Shown one piece after another: positions 1 through 8,626 of a stretch of 64,000 nt of DNA. This DNA comes from Agrobacterium tumefaciens. GTDB taxonomy: Bacteria; Pseudomonadota; Alphaproteobacteria; Rhizobiales; Rhizobiaceae. The notes below the pieces were generated by a model that was given only the letters and a program-made list of their open reading frames with translations, was not told the DNA's origin and did no database searches. A program made the position numbers and the translations under genes. Each line of letters opens with the position of its first letter. Position 1 is the first letter of the stretch. The stretch covers positions 2,232,001 through 2,296,000 of the forward strand of contig NZ_CP039903.1 in the NCBI RefSeq assembly GCF_005221385.1, in the 5' to 3' direction.

Positions 1-536
1 AAGGGCATGGCATTGCGCATGCGGGTCGCATCATTATCCATTACGGTCAGATCGGCCCCGACGTAAGGTGCGAGATCCTTCTTGTTGATGACCAGCAGAT
101 CGGAGCGGGTGATGCCTGGCCCGCCCTTGCGCGGAATTTCCTCACCCTGACAGACGGAGATCACATAGATGGTGATATCGGCAAGATCGGGCGAAAAGGT
201 CGCGGCGAGATTGTCGCCACCGGATTCGATGAAGACGACATCCAGATCGGGAAAGCGCGCATTGAGCCCGGCAATCGCCTGCAGATTGATCGTCGCATCC
301 TCGCGGATAGCGGTATGCGGGCAACCGCCCGTCTCCACACCGACAATACGCTCCGACGGCAGCGCCTGCATGCGCACCAGCGCCTCGGCATCCTCTTTCG
401 TATAGATATCGTTGGTAACGACGGCGACGGAATAATCAGCGCTCATCGCCTTGCAGAGCTTTTCCGTCAGCGCCGTCTTGCCCGAACCAACCGGCCCGCC
501 AATGCCAACGCGCAGCGGGCCATTGCCCGATTTCAT
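1..536 (-). CDS. ureG: Urease accessory GTPase UreG (3' end outside window)
   Basis: UreG is a SIMIBI-class GTPase that, with UreE, UreF and UreD/H, delivers nickel to the urease active site. The visible 178 codons begin [14 protein letters not shown] and carry the P-loop GGPVGSGKT, then the conserved [10 protein letters not shown] and [13 protein letters not shown] segments. UreG proteins are usually about 205 residues, so some 25 C-terminal residues lie left of position 1. The ATG at 536 matches the usual family start. A GTG at 548 and an ATG at 587 behind a GGAGGAG are also in frame and would add 4 or 17 residues. It is the last gene of the block ureE-ureF-ureG, separated from ureF by a RIME-like repeat. 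Confidence 0.95.
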   Translation of the reverse strand, partial: MKSGNGPLRVGIGGPVGSGKTALTEKLCKAMSADYSVAVVTNDIYTKEDAEALVRMQALPSERIVGVETGGCPHTAIREDATINLQAIAGLNARFPDLDVVFIESGGDNLAATFSPDLADITIYVISVCQGEEIPRKGGPGITRSDLLVINKKDLAPYVGADLTVMDNDATRMRNAMP

Positions 537-634
537 GCCCGATTTCACGACTGTGTTTCCTTCTATGCTTTGGTTCTGTCTCACCATATCTCCTCCGCTA
601 CTCGCTTCAAGATATGCAAGGATCGTGCCGCGAG

Positions 635-760
635 TTTCTTCTCCCCGAGGGGGAGAAGGTGGCCCGAAGGGTCGGATGAGGGGGCAACGTCGCCGGATTT
701 CGGGGAGCTCGCCCCCTCATCCCGCTGCCGCGGACTTCTCCCCCCTCGGGGAGAAGAAAC
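635..760. repeat. RIME-like palindromic repeat, copy 1 (ureF-ureG gap)
   Basis: Two palindromic ends (TTCTTCTCCCC...GGGGAGAAG types) flank a core with CCCGAAGGGTCGGATGAGGGGGC on one side and GCCCCCTCATCCCGCTGCCGC on the other. The same sequence recurs near 17943, 25237, 35995, 42284 and 56328, with a variant at 48597. It sits inside the ure transcription unit, between ureF and ureG, so its RNA could fold into two hairpins and reduce ureG expression. The name follows the resemblance to rhizobial RIME1 elements. Confidence 0.9.
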
Positions 761-796
761 AAGCGGCATGCGCTCGCTCCATCGATGCTGTAACTT

Positions 797-1468
797 TCAG
801 GAGCGGAAAAGCCGCGTGCCCTGCACCTCGTGGCGCATCGCCGCCGTATCGGCGATGATCGTCGCGCTGCCGAGGTCATCGAGCGTGGATTGCGCAGCCC
901 GCGCAGCCATCTCCGCAATCACCGCCTCGCTTGCTGCCAGAATGGCGACACCATCCTTCTGGCCTGCCACGCCAAGGCGGATGCCGGCCGAAACCATTTG
1001 CGAGACGCCGGCATGTGCGAAAGCGGCAAGTGTTTCCTTAAGCGGCACCCCATGCGCGGCGGCCACTGCCCCGACGGCGACAGGATATGGACATTCCTCC
1101 GGCAACAGTTCCAGAACCACATGCGGCCATGCGCCTGCGGCAGCAACGAAGGCATCACCCAGAAGTATCGTTTCACGATATCGCTCCGCCGAGCCGGCCA
1201 GCGCCCGCGCCAGATTGGCTGTTTCATTCAGGGCGGCGGCATCGCTGGCCCTGCGCCAGCCTTCCGCCAGAAACACCGCGTCGTTCCACAGGCTGCCGTG
1301 GCGCAGAAGCGTCTCCACCCAGCCAAGAAGACCGGCTGCATCAGGCACACGCCCATCCTCAACCGCCTTTTCAAGCCCGCCGGAATAGGAAAAACCGCCA
1401 ACCGGAAATGCCGGCGACAGCCAGGCCATCAGCCGCAGCAGCGCGGCAACGCCGCGATCGTCGCTCAC
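797..1468 (-). CDS. ureF: Urease accessory protein UreF
   Basis: UreF (223 aa) is the all-helical protein that bridges UreD/H and UreG in the urease activation complex and acts on the GTPase. The N-terminal motif [17 protein letters not shown] is the classical UreF signature, and the length fits the family (about 220-240 aa). Translation would start at a GTG (1466-1468), 3 bp after the ureE stop, consistent with translational coupling. The end of the gene lies 37 bp from the RIME-like repeat that precedes ureG. Confidence 0.95.
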   Translation of the reverse strand: MSDDRGVAALLRLMAWLSPAFPVGGFSYSGGLEKAVEDGRVPDAAGLLGWVETLLRHGSLWNDAVFLAEGWRRASDAAALNETANLARALAGSAERYRETILLGDAFVAAAGAWPHVVLELLPEECPYPVAVGAVAAAHGVPLKETLAAFAHAGVSQMVSAGIRLGVAGQKDGVAILAASEAVIAEMAARAAQSTLDDLGSATIIADTAAMRHEVQGTRLFRS

Positions 1469-1471
1469 GGA

Positions 1472-1963
1472 TCAGCCGTGATCATGATGGTGGTGATCAT
1501 GGCCGTGCCCGTGACCATGGGAATGGCCGCCATGGGCGTGATAGGCACCGCGGGCCGGCTGGAAAGGTTCTTCCACCTCGCGCACCGTGGCGCCGAGACC
1601 TTCGAGCATGGCGCGGATGACGTGGTCGCGCAGGATGAGAATGCGCTCTTCTTCGATCTGTGCCGAAAGATGCCGGTTGCCCAGATGCCAGGCGAGCTCG
1701 ATCAGGTGAAGCCGATCCTTCGGCGTGATTTCAAACAGCTTTTCAGCCGCGGCCCGAACCTCGATCAGATCGCCGTTTTCCACCACCAGAAGGTCGCCAT
1801 GGGCAAACAGCACGGCTTCCTTCAGGTCGAGCATCACCATCTCGTCATTTTGCAGATGCAGCAGCTTGCGGCGCAGATGCCGCTGGTCATGCGCCAGCGT
1901 GACATAACCGGAAGGCTCGTCGCCAGGGGTTCCGGCGGGATGGTAAGAGGTAACGCGCAGCAT
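1472..1963 (-). CDS. ureE: Urease accessory nickel metallochaperone UreE
   Basis: UreE (163 aa) is the nickel-binding metallochaperone of urease maturation. The sequence begins [11 protein letters not shown] and has the two-domain layout of the family: a peptide-binding domain (about 1-75) and a metal-binding domain (about 76-135). The last 22 residues contain 12 histidines, the His-rich tail found in many UreE proteins that stores Ni2+. The ATG at 1963 is preferred because upstream in-frame sequence does not resemble the family. The IS481-type element lies immediately upstream, so this gene may have lost readthrough from the main urease cluster. Confidence 0.95.
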   Translation of the reverse strand: MLRVTSYHPAGTPGDEPSGYVTLAHDQRHLRRKLLHLQNDEMVMLDLKEAVLFAHGDLLVVENGDLIEVRAAAEKLFEITPKDRLHLIELAWHLGNRHLSAQIEEERILILRDHVIRAMLEGLGATVREVEEPFQPARGAYHAHGGHSHGHGHGHDHHHHDHG

Positions 1964-2061
1964 GGGATGATCCGTTCGAAAACTGTCTTGGGGGTCTGAT
2001 TTTTGCCGGATAGGCGGGGGGATTTCAAGGCGCGATTTCAGGGCACATGGCCACCAGAATG

Positions 2062-2087
2062 ACAAAGCCCGGCATCACAGCCGGGCC
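2062..2087 (-). terminator. Possible stem-loop terminator upstream of ureE
   Basis: AGCCCGGC (2066-2073) pairs with GCCGGGC (2080-2086) around a 6-nt loop. Read on the minus strand the stem is followed by TTTGTC. It would have ended transcripts coming from the peroxiredoxin side before the IS arrived. The T tract is short, so this is a weak call. Confidence 0.35.
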
Positions 2088-2126
2088 AGGTGCAAACCTT
2101 TCTCCACTTTCGCCGTCATCCTCGGG

Positions 2127-2131
2127 CTTGA
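2127..2131. repeat. Target-site duplication, left copy (CTTGA)
   Basis: This 5-bp direct repeat abuts the left inverted repeat of the IS. It equals the loop of the palindrome CCTCGGG-CTTGA-CCCGAGG that existed before insertion. Confidence 0.85.
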
Positions 2132-3383
2132 TGTTCAGCCCGGAGACATAGTTGACAGATGTTCGGAGACATCCCTGACACTTTTGCCGGTTGGCAGAGG
2201 AGGGGCGGGATGGCTTGGCGGGAGATTTCTGTCATGGACCAGCGTAGGGAGTTCGTGCTGCTTGCGACGTTGGACGGGGCCAATGTTTCGGCCCTGTGCA
2301 AGCGCTTCGGCATCAGTCGGCAAACGGGTTATCTCTGGCGGCGTCGGGCGAATGCGGGAGAGGCGGTAAAGGATCGCTCCCGTCGTCCGCACTCAAGCCC
2401 TCGACGGACATCCGATGATCTGGAGCGCTGCGTGCTTGCCATTCGTGACGAGCACCCTGCCTGGGGTGCTCGCAAGATCGCAAGGCGAATGCAGGATCTG
2501 GGCATCGAGCCTCCCTCAGCATCCACCGTGCATGCTGTCCTGTCCCGCCATGGTCGGATCGGACCGCAGGCAAGTGAGCGCATGACAGAGAGCCGCTTCG
2601 AGCGTGAAGCACCGAACCTTCTGTGGCAGATGGACTTCAAGGGGCGTACGCAGATGGGCTGCGGCAACTGGTGCTACCCCCTGACGATCATCGATGACCA
2701 CTCCCGCTTTGCCATCGCGATAGAGGCCTGCCTCAACGAGCAACTGGAGACCGTACAGACGAAGCTGGAGACGATCTTTCGCCGCTATGGCATGCCGCTG
2801 GCGATTTACTGCGACAATGGCAACCCGTGGGGTGCAGGTGTTCCAAACCAGTGGACGCGCTTGCGGGTCTGGCTTTTGAAGCTTGGCATCGAGTTGATCC
2901 ATTCACGACCCTATCATCCGCAGGGGGCGGCAAGAACGAGCGTTTCCATCGCAGCCTCAAGGCCGAGGTGACGGACTTCGCCGCGCTGAAGGATCAGGCC
3001 CATGCCCAGAGAGCTTTCGACCGCTGGCGTGAGATTTACAATCACCATCGCCCGCATGAAGCGATCGACATGGCTGTGCCTGCAAGCCGCTATCGGCCTT
3101 CTGCACGCCCATTTCCAAGCCAGCTTCCTGAGCCCGTCTACGACAGAAGCGAGATCGTGCGCAGCGTCAGTTCTACCAAAGGCTATCTCAGCTTCAAGGG
3201 CAAAGCATGGCGCATCCCGAACGCTTTCAGAAGCGAGCGCCTGGCCATCCGGCCACTCAACAGCCCAGGTCTCTTCGGCGTGTTCTTCGGGGCAACGCAG
3301 ATCGCAAAGATAAACCTCGAAGACAAAGTCTGACTGTCAGGGATCTCTCCGAACACATGTCAGGGATGTCTCCGGTCTTTACA
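2132..3383 (+). mobile_element. IS481-type insertion sequence with 5-bp target duplication
   Basis: The element is 1252 bp. Its ends are inverted repeats: the left end TGTTCAGCCCGGAGACAT (2132 on) matches the complement of the right end TGTAAAGACCGGAGACAT (ending 3383). The similarity continues inward through TGTTCGGAGA and ATCCCTGACA. The sequence CTTGA flanks both sides (2127-2131 and 3384-3388), a clean 5-bp target-site duplication. That implies fairly recent insertion. It carries one transposase gene, now frameshifted, and separates the ureC/peroxiredoxin side from ureEFG. Confidence 0.9.
2210..3333 (+). pseudogene. IS481-family DDE transposase, frameshifted
   Basis: The product starts MAWREISVMDQRR behind a GAGGAGGGGCGGG ribosome site. 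It has an N-terminal HTH (ALCKRFGISRQTGYLWRRR) and an rve/DDE integrase core with Asp in WQMDFKG and Asp in YCDNGNPW. Reading is then lost: the stretch around 2925-2937 needs one extra base to continue as HPQG-GKNERFHRSLK, where the third catalytic residue (Glu of NERFH) lies. The downstream frame continues to the stop at 3333. Without frame restoration the 5' product lacks the catalytic Glu and the C-terminal region, so the copy is probably inactive. A run of five G at the break leaves slippage possible. Confidence 0.9.
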
Positions 3384-3388
3384 CTTGA
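3384..3388. repeat. Target-site duplication, right copy (CTTGA)
   Basis: Right-hand copy of the 5-bp direct repeat flanking the IS, directly after the right inverted repeat. Confidence 0.85.
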
Positions 3389-3515
3389 CCCGAGGATCCA
3401 CCCGTCAGGCGTTTATGGATCCTCGCCTCAGGGGCGAGGATGACGGAGGAGAGGTTTTCGCCTGCTGTCGGCACCCCGAACACGACATCGGTGCCGGGCC
3501 TTCACAAAACCAAAA

Positions 3516-4052
3516 TCAGGCCGCAGCGCGGCTTTTCAGGTTTTCCAGAATGTTCTGCGGCGCGGAAACGCCGTAAGGGTCGGATTCGCAATTATCCTGA
3601 TAGCCCTCTTCCTCGAACCACTGCTCCACCAGACCGTCATTGATGACGGCGGCGTAACGCCAGGAGCGCATGCCGAAACCGAGATTGTCCTTGGCGACCA
3701 GCATGCCCATCTTGCGGGTGAACTCACCCGAACCATCCGGAATGACCTTGACGTTTTCGAGGTTCTGGCCCTTTGCCCAGGCATTCATGACAAAGGCATC
3801 GTTGACCGACAGGCAATAGATTTCATCCACGCCGAGCGCGCGGAATTCGCCAGCCAGCTTTTCGAAATCGGGAAGCTGATAGGTCGAGCAGGTCGGCGTG
3901 AAGGCGCCCGGCAGCGAAAACAGAACGACCTTCTTGCCCTTGAAATAATCATCGGAGGTCATGTCCTGCCAGCGGAACGGGTTGGGGCCGCCCACGGCCT
4001 CGTCACGAACGCGCGTGCGGAAAGTTACGGCGGGCACTTTTTTGCCGAGCAT
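3516..4052 (-). CDS. Peroxiredoxin, Prx5/AhpC-TSA type
   Basis: This 178-residue protein is a cytoplasmic thiol peroxidase of the Prx5 group, reducing H2O2 and organic hydroperoxides with thiol reductants. The peroxidatic Cys is in the motif PGAFTPTCS (C55), with the thioredoxin-like fold elements KKVVLFSLPGAFTP and the helix MNAWAKGQ following. A second Cys in YQDNCESDPYG near the C-terminus could act in resolution. It sits between the DUF2459 gene and ureEFG on the same strand. No functional link to urease is visible in the sequence. Confidence 0.9.
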   Translation of the reverse strand: MLGKKVPAVTFRTRVRDEAVGGPNPFRWQDMTSDDYFKGKKVVLFSLPGAFTPTCSTYQLPDFEKLAGEFRALGVDEIYCLSVNDAFVMNAWAKGQNLENVKVIPDGSGEFTRKMGMLVAKDNLGFGMRSWRYAAVINDGLVEQWFEEEGYQDNCESDPYGVSAPQNILENLKSRAAA

Positions 4053-4205
4053 GGCTTTTCTCCTGATCAGGTGTTTTACGCGGATCGCTTGGGATCAATC
4101 CGCACGGAATTCTTTTGCCGTTTCCATAGCGCAAGATGCGCTGCGGTGCAGCATAAAAATCGGATTCAAGTCATCGAATGTACGAAATCCCGCATCTGTG
4201 GAAGA

Positions 4206-4877
4206 TCAATTGTGGAGATCGACCGACCAGCGCAACAGCGGCGGCAAGGGCGTCCACCAGCCTGTTCGAATACCGGCCTCGCGCAACATGGCTGCCGACC
4301 ACGTGTTGCAGCCGGCCAGCGCATTAAACCAGCCATTCGCCTCGAAAAACGCGTCCGTCAAACCATAGGCGGCACCGGGGACAAGCTGGACCTTGCCGTC
4401 ATTTCTGACAAAACTTGCCCTGATACCGGCGAGAAGGCGCTGATAGCCTGCTTCTGAAATACGAAGCCGTTTCACTCCGGCCATATCGGCGGGAAAGTCT
4501 CCCGTCACGTCCACATGCATCACCGATCGGTCAAGCGTGAACGAGCGCAGCACCGGCAGCGGTTTCAGATCGGCCCAGGTGGGCGTCTCTATGTAAAACG
4601 ACCGTCCACCCCAGCCAAACACCAGATAGGCAGCTGCGGGATGATTGACGGCAATACCGTCCTCCTGCAACTCGGAAAACACCCGCCGCAGATCGTCATC
4701 GACCGGCAGGGCGATATCGGTGTGGATCGGATTGGACAATAGCAGAATCTCGCGATCCTTCGCGCCGCCGTCTGCATTGTCAGCGAAAAAGGGACGCGGC
4801 ACGGGGGTGCCGAGCACAAGAAACAGGACAATCAGCAGCACGCCGCCGCCGATCCACTTTGTGATAAATCTCAACAC
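4206..4877 (-). CDS. DUF2459/TIGR02117 urease-region protein
   Basis: A 223-residue protein with one N-terminal membrane segment (GGGVLLIVLFLVLGTPVP, about 11-28) and an exported domain with HTDIALP, FGWGGRSFY and FFEANGWFNALAGCNTWSA. These match the family described as a conserved protein of urease regions (DUF2459). The Cys in AGCNTW and the His in HTDI give the family the look of a papain/NlpC-like hydrolase, but that is an inference. The gene lies 9 bp after the ureC stop and is surely co-transcribed with it. Its role in urease biology is unknown. Confidence 0.85.
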   Translation of the reverse strand: MLRFITKWIGGGVLLIVLFLVLGTPVPRPFFADNADGGAKDREILLLSNPIHTDIALPVDDDLRRVFSELQEDGIAVNHPAAAYLVFGWGGRSFYIETPTWADLKPLPVLRSFTLDRSVMHVDVTGDFPADMAGVKRLRISEAGYQRLLAGIRASFVRNDGKVQLVPGAAYGLTDAFFEANGWFNALAGCNTWSAAMLREAGIRTGWWTPLPPLLRWSVDLHN

Positions 4878-4886
4878 GAAACGCCG

Positions 4887-6596
4887 TTAAAACAGGAAAT
4901 AACGCTGCGCCATCGGCAGCACGGTCGCCGGTTCGCAGGTCAAAAGTTCGCCATCCGCCCGCACCTCATAGGTTTCCGGATCGACCTCGGTATGCGGGGT
5001 GAGCGAATTGTGGATCATCGACGCCTTGGAGATGCCGCCGCGCACATTCTTCACCGGCAGCAGCGTCTTGGCGACGCCAAGGCGCTGGGCAAGGCCGGCA
5101 TCCAGCGACGCCTGCGAGACGAAAGTGACCGAGGAATTGGTGCGCAGCTTGCCATAGGCGGCAAACATCGGCCGGTAATGCATCGGCTGCGGTGTGGGGA
5201 TGGAGGCATTCGGATCGCCCATCGGGGCGGCGGCAATCGAGCCGCCGAGCAGCACCATCTCCGGCTTCACGCCGAAAAAGGCCGGGTTCCACAACACCAG
5301 ATCCGCACGTTTGCCGACTTCGATGGAGCCGATCTCGTGGCTGACACCCTGGGCAATGGCTGGGTTGATCGTATACTTGGCGATGTAACGGCGCACCCGG
5401 AAATTGTCGTTTTCGCCGGTCTCTTCCTTCAGGCGGCCACGCTGGCGTTTCATCTTGTCGGCGGTCTGCCAGGTGCGGATCGCCACTTCGCCGACGCGGC
5501 CCATGGCCTGGCTGTCGGAAGAGATGATCGAGAACGCGCCGATATCGTGGAGAATATCCTCCGCCGCGATGGTTTCCTTGCGGATGCGGCTTTCGGCAAA
5601 GGCGATATCTTCGGGAATGGACGGCGACAGGTGGTGGCACACCATCAGCATATCCAGATGTTCGGCCAGCGTATTGACGGTATAGGGCCGCGTCGGGTTG
5701 GTGGAAGACGGAATGACGTTCGGATTGCCGCAGACCTTGATGATATCGGGCGCGTGCCCGCCGCCCGCCCCTTCAGTGTGGAAGGCATGAATGGTGCGGC
5801 CCCTTATCGCGGCGACCGTATCTTCCACGAAACCGCTTTCATTCAGCGTGTCGGTGTGGATCATCACCTGCACGTCATATTCATCGGCAACCGTCAGGCA
5901 ATTGTCGATGGCGGCGGGCGTCGTGCCCCAGTCTTCGTGCAGCTTCAGCGAGGAGGCGCCGGCGAGGATCATCTCTTCCAGCGGTGCGGGCAGCGAGGCA
6001 TTGCCCTTGCCGGCCAGCGCCAGATTCATTGGGAAGGCATCGAAGCTTTCGATCATCCGCTCGATATGCCATGCACCGGTGCAGGTGGTGGCAAGCGTGC
6101 CATGCGCCGGGCCGGAGCCGCCGCCCAGCATGCAGGTCACGCCGCTCATCAGCGCTTCCTCGATCTGCTGCGGGCAGATGTAATGGATATGCGCATCCAT
6201 GCCGCCGGCCGTCAGGATCTTGCCTTCACCGGCAATCGCCTCCGTCGAAGGACCGACGATGATCGTCACGCCCGGCTGCGTATCCGGGTTGCCCGCCTTG
6301 CCGATGGCGTGGATGCGGCCATTCTTCAGGCCCACATCCGCCTTGTAGATACCGCTATGGTCAACGATCACCACATTGGTGATAACGGTATCGACAGCGC
6401 CTTGCGCCCGCGTCGCCTGGCTCTGGCCCATGCCGTCGCGAATGACCTTGCCGCCGCCGAATTTCACTTCCTCGCCATAGGTCGTGTGGTCCTTTTCGAT
6501 CTCGATGAAGAGTTCGGTATCGGCAAGACGCACCTTGTCGCCAACGGTCGGGCCGAACATGCCGGCATAGGCAGCGCGGGAAATCTTGTAAGGCAT
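4887..6596 (-). CDS. ureC: Urease catalytic subunit alpha (UreC)
   Basis: UreC (569 aa) holds the dinickel centre that hydrolyses urea to ammonia and carbamate. All active-site motifs are present: DAHIH (H136, H138), the lysine to be carbamylated in SLKLHEDWG (K218), H247 in VMIHTDT, H273 in [12 protein letters not shown], the mobile-flap pair MVCHH (C320-H321) and the metal-ligand Asp in [12 protein letters not shown]. Length matches the bacterial alpha subunit. Unlike the compact ureABC of many bacteria, three extra genes separate it from ureB here. Confidence 0.98.
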   Translation of the reverse strand: MPYKISRAAYAGMFGPTVGDKVRLADTELFIEIEKDHTTYGEEVKFGGGKVIRDGMGQSQATRAQGAVDTVITNVVIVDHSGIYKADVGLKNGRIHAIGKAGNPDTQPGVTIIVGPSTEAIAGEGKILTAGGMDAHIHYICPQQIEEALMSGVTCMLGGGSGPAHGTLATTCTGAWHIERMIESFDAFPMNLALAGKGNASLPAPLEEMILAGASSLKLHEDWGTTPAAIDNCLTVADEYDVQVMIHTDTLNESGFVEDTVAAIRGRTIHAFHTEGAGGGHAPDIIKVCGNPNVIPSSTNPTRPYTVNTLAEHLDMLMVCHHLSPSIPEDIAFAESRIRKETIAAEDILHDIGAFSIISSDSQAMGRVGEVAIRTWQTADKMKRQRGRLKEETGENDNFRVRRYIAKYTINPAIAQGVSHEIGSIEVGKRADLVLWNPAFFGVKPEMVLLGGSIAAAPMGDPNASIPTPQPMHYRPMFAAYGKLRTNSSVTFVSQASLDAGLAQRLGVAKTLLPVKNVRGGISKASMIHNSLTPHTEVDPETYEVRADGELLTCEPATVLPMAQRYFLF

Positions 6597-6600
6597 AGGC

Positions 6601-7245
6601 TCAGGCTCCTTCGGACGCGGAGAAAATCGATGTGGGAGAAATTCGTGTCAGCCGGCCCTCATTTGTGAGGGCTTCGACCAGTTGTTGTTCGGCGGCAAAT
6701 GGATGGCCGCTCCAGCCCTGATGGCCGAAACCGGCAATCGCCACCTCGTCACCATCGCCGCTCACACTCTCAAGAACATGGGCGATGGCAAAAAGGCCGG
6801 TGCTGGGGCAGACATAGGGCGCGGGCGTATAGGCTTCGAGCGCCACATCCATCCTGTCATGCACGCCGCGGGGAATGACGATGTGGCTCTTGCCGGTTTC
6901 CCGCGCAATTGCAGCGAAAGCGGCGGTATAATCGGCACAGAAATCGGTCAGTTCCGGCCAGCGCCGGCGAATATCCGGCTCCATTTCGGCAAACTTTGCC
7001 GGATCACGCACCGACCAGATGGCGGTAGCCTGCCGCACCCCGTCACTCTCGCGCCAGTCGGTGCCTTCAGTCATCTCACGGCCCGGCCGCCCCGTGTTGC
7101 AGACAGCCACCACATCGGTGCGCGTGCCGCCAGGCCCCAGCGACCGGCAATCATTAAAGCGGATGACGATGTCGGAACGGTCGATGAAATCAGCCGCACC
7201 CAACGGCAATTCCCCGTTTCCGACAATCGTGATGCGCCGCCCCAT
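6601..7245 (-). CDS. GT29 sialyltransferase-like protein in the urease cluster
   Basis: A 214-residue soluble protein, commonly labelled only as a urease-operon accessory protein in rhizobia. It carries recognisable sialylmotifs of glycosyltransferase family 29. The L-like motif is [20 protein letters not shown] (residues 7-31) followed by GTRTDVV. The S-like motif is [14 protein letters not shown] (146-159) with DEVAIAGFG. The VS motif H-x4-E is HPFAAE (H181, E186). There is no signal peptide or membrane anchor, unlike animal sialyltransferases. It lies 5 bp from the LprI-like gene and 4 bp from ureC, so it is co-transcribed with urease. The family call rests on motif spacing; substrate and role are unknown. 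Confidence 0.7.
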   Translation of the reverse strand: MGRRITIVGNGELPLGAADFIDRSDIVIRFNDCRSLGPGGTRTDVVAVCNTGRPGREMTEGTDWRESDGVRQATAIWSVRDPAKFAEMEPDIRRRWPELTDFCADYTAAFAAIARETGKSHIVIPRGVHDRMDVALEAYTPAPYVCPSTGLFAIAHVLESVSGDGDEVAIAGFGHQGWSGHPFAAEQQLVEALTNEGRLTRISPTSIFSASEGA

Positions 7246-7250
7246 GCCGT

Positions 7251-7673
7251 TCAGAAACCCTCGCCAAGCTGGCGCAGTTCTTCCGCCCGCTTGCCGCTCA
7301 TTTCAGCGAGGCAGGACGAAATCAGCATCGGCTCCATCGTGCCGCCGCGGGCCTGAAAGCCGGAAAGCGCGCAATTGGCATCGCGGAACGCCACCCAGGC
7401 ACGCTGGGCCGCTACAAGCGCCTCGGTCGCGCCCTTGCCGTCCGCATCCGCCGTCTTGTCGCGCGCAGTGAGCGCCTTGCGCAGCTTCTGGTATTCGGCG
7501 TTGAGCTGCTTGTCGGCCTTTTCATAATCCTTGCCGGCGCAGATGGTCATATCCGTCTGCGTTTCCGGCGCTTTGCAATCCGGCTCATCCTGCGCCGCCG
7601 CCGGCAGCGACAAGCCGCCGGTCAGCAGCAAGGCTGCCACGAAACCGAAGTTTTTCCTGCTCATACCCATCAT
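7251..7673 (-). CDS. LprI-like (DUF1311) secreted protein
   Basis: This 140-residue exported protein has a signal peptide (MSRKNFGFVAALLLTGGLSLPAAAQ) and one LprI/DUF1311 domain: three Cys (CKAPE, MTICAG, ANCALSG) plus a fourth in SSCLAEM, and the ending QRAWVAFRDANC. The M. tuberculosis namesake inhibits lysozyme, but most proteins with this domain are uncharacterised. The start lies directly against the stop of the GFA gene and the stop is 5 bp from the GT29-like gene. Tandem ATG codons leave the start ambiguous by a few residues. Confidence 0.85.
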   Translation of the reverse strand: MMGMSRKNFGFVAALLLTGGLSLPAAAQDEPDCKAPETQTDMTICAGKDYEKADKQLNAEYQKLRKALTARDKTADADGKGATEALVAAQRAWVAFRDANCALSGFQARGGTMEPMLISSCLAEMSGKRAEELRQLGEGF

Positions 7674-8030
7674 TCAGGCCGCCGCGCCATCGAAAGCCTG
7701 CGGCTTCAGCGCCCGCGGATCGACGCCATCGAGACAATTGGCGTTCACCGCCACCATCGGAGTTCCATCCGGCCCGTCGGCATAGGCGAAACTCTCAATG
7801 CCGCAGGTGGAGCAGAAAAGATGATGAATATGGTGCTTGTTGAAGAGGTATTCCGTCAGTTTGTCCTCGCCGGAAAGCAGGGTGAATTTCTCGCGCGGGG
7901 CAAAGGCAAGCGTGGAACCCAGACGCTTGCAGCGTGAGCAATTGCAGACAATGGTGTGATCGAGATCGGCATCGACCTCGAAGCTGACGTCGCCGCATTG
8001 GCAGCTTCCATGATAATGCGCACTGGCCAT
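7674..8030 (-). CDS. GFA/CENP-V-fold zinc protein
   Basis: The 118-residue product is a GFA (glutathione-dependent formaldehyde-activating enzyme-like, CENP-V) domain. It has GSCQCGDVSFEV, then CNCSRCKRLG and FCSTCGIESFAY, the Cys set that binds zinc in this fold. The ATG at 8030 is chosen for the strong GGGGAGGT ribosome site 6 bases upstream; in-frame upstream sequence is not family-like. It starts 1 bp after the ureB stop. The formaldehyde function is proven only for a few members, so the reaction here is unknown. Confidence 0.88.
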   Translation of the reverse strand: MASAHYHGSCQCGDVSFEVDADLDHTIVCNCSRCKRLGSTLAFAPREKFTLLSGEDKLTEYLFNKHHIHHLFCSTCGIESFAYADGPDGTPMVAVNANCLDGVDPRALKPQAFDGAAA

Positions 8031-8031
8031 T

Positions 8032-8337
8032 TCATAACCTCCCCATGACCTGTTGACGAAAACCGTAAACCTCACGCTTGCCGGAAAGCGGCACCAGCGT
8101 TACTTCCCGCTTCTGGCCGGGTTCGAAACGAACCGCCGTGCCTGCCGGGATATCGAGACGCATGCCGCGCGCCTTGTCGCGCTCGAAAATAAGCCCGGCA
8201 TTGGTCTCGAAGAAATGGTAATGGCTGCCCACCTGCACCGGCCGGTCGCCCGAATTGGCCACCTCGATCGTCACCGTCGGCTGGCCGGCATTGAGCTCGA
8301 TGGTGCCCTCTGCGGCAATGATTTCGCCTGGCTTCAT
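8032..8337 (-). CDS. ureB: Urease subunit beta (UreB)
   Basis: UreB (101 aa) is the structural beta subunit of the three-chain bacterial urease. It begins [18 protein letters not shown] and holds the conserved [11 protein letters not shown] and [15 protein letters not shown] segments. An AGGAG six bases before the ATG at 8337 settles the start. The gene is separated from ureA by the DUF1272 gene, and from ureC by three other genes. Confidence 0.97.
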   Translation of the reverse strand: MKPGEIIAAEGTIELNAGQPTVTIEVANSGDRPVQVGSHYHFFETNAGLIFERDKARGMRLDIPAGTAVRFEPGQKREVTLVPLSGKREVYGFRQQVMGRL

Positions 8338-8357
8338 GGTGCTCTCCTTCATCTGTC

Positions 8358-8615
8358 TCAGGCGGCCGCCGCGGCCGCACAGCCTTCGGCCTTCAGCACG
8401 CGCGTCGTTGACGCCGGATTGTTGACGAGTTTTGCCGCCGGGCGGACCGGCCTGCGAACCAGCTCACCGCCGCAATTCGGGCAGGCGCCTTGAAGCACAT
8501 CCGTCACACAATCAACGCAGAAGGTGCACTCGAACGAGCAGATCATTGCATCCCGGCTGTCGGGTGCAAGATCGCGGTCGCAGCATTCGCAATTGGGCCT
8601 CAGTTCCAGCGCCAT
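8358..8615 (-). CDS. DUF1272 small zinc-binding protein
   Basis: An 85-residue protein of the DUF1272 family with a zinc-ribbon-like Cys set: [21 protein letters not shown] and CPNCGG. The tail is Ala-rich. It lies between ureA (11 bp) and ureB (20 bp) and so is co-transcribed with the structural subunits. The function of the family is unknown. The Cys pairs suggest Zn binding, and a link to metal handling for urease would be speculation. Confidence 0.85.
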   Translation of the reverse strand: MALELRPNCECCDRDLAPDSRDAMICSFECTFCVDCVTDVLQGACPNCGGELVRRPVRPAAKLVNNPASTTRVLKAEGCAAAAAA

Positions 8616-8626
8616 GCCACCCTCCT

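Larger units (their letters stand above)
2114..3443. repeat. REP-type palindromic element interrupted by the IS
   Basis: Removing 2132-3388 rejoins CATCCTCGGG, the loop CTTGA and CCCGAGGATCC into a palindrome. It is followed by an inverted relative, TGGATCCTCG...CGAGGATGACGG (about 3416-3443). The two arms form the head-to-head pair typical of REP/BIME-like elements. Sequences of the type GGATCCTCGGGTCAAGCCCGAGG are common intergenic repeats in rhizobia. The insertion sequence fell exactly in the loop of the first palindrome. Confidence 0.75.

Noticed and set aside
4992..6668. A 558-residue open frame on the plus strand opposite ureC
   Set aside because: It is the complement of a conserved gene in GC-rich DNA, with His/Arg/Gly-rich composition and no motif. 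Strongly conserved UreC lies on the other strand.
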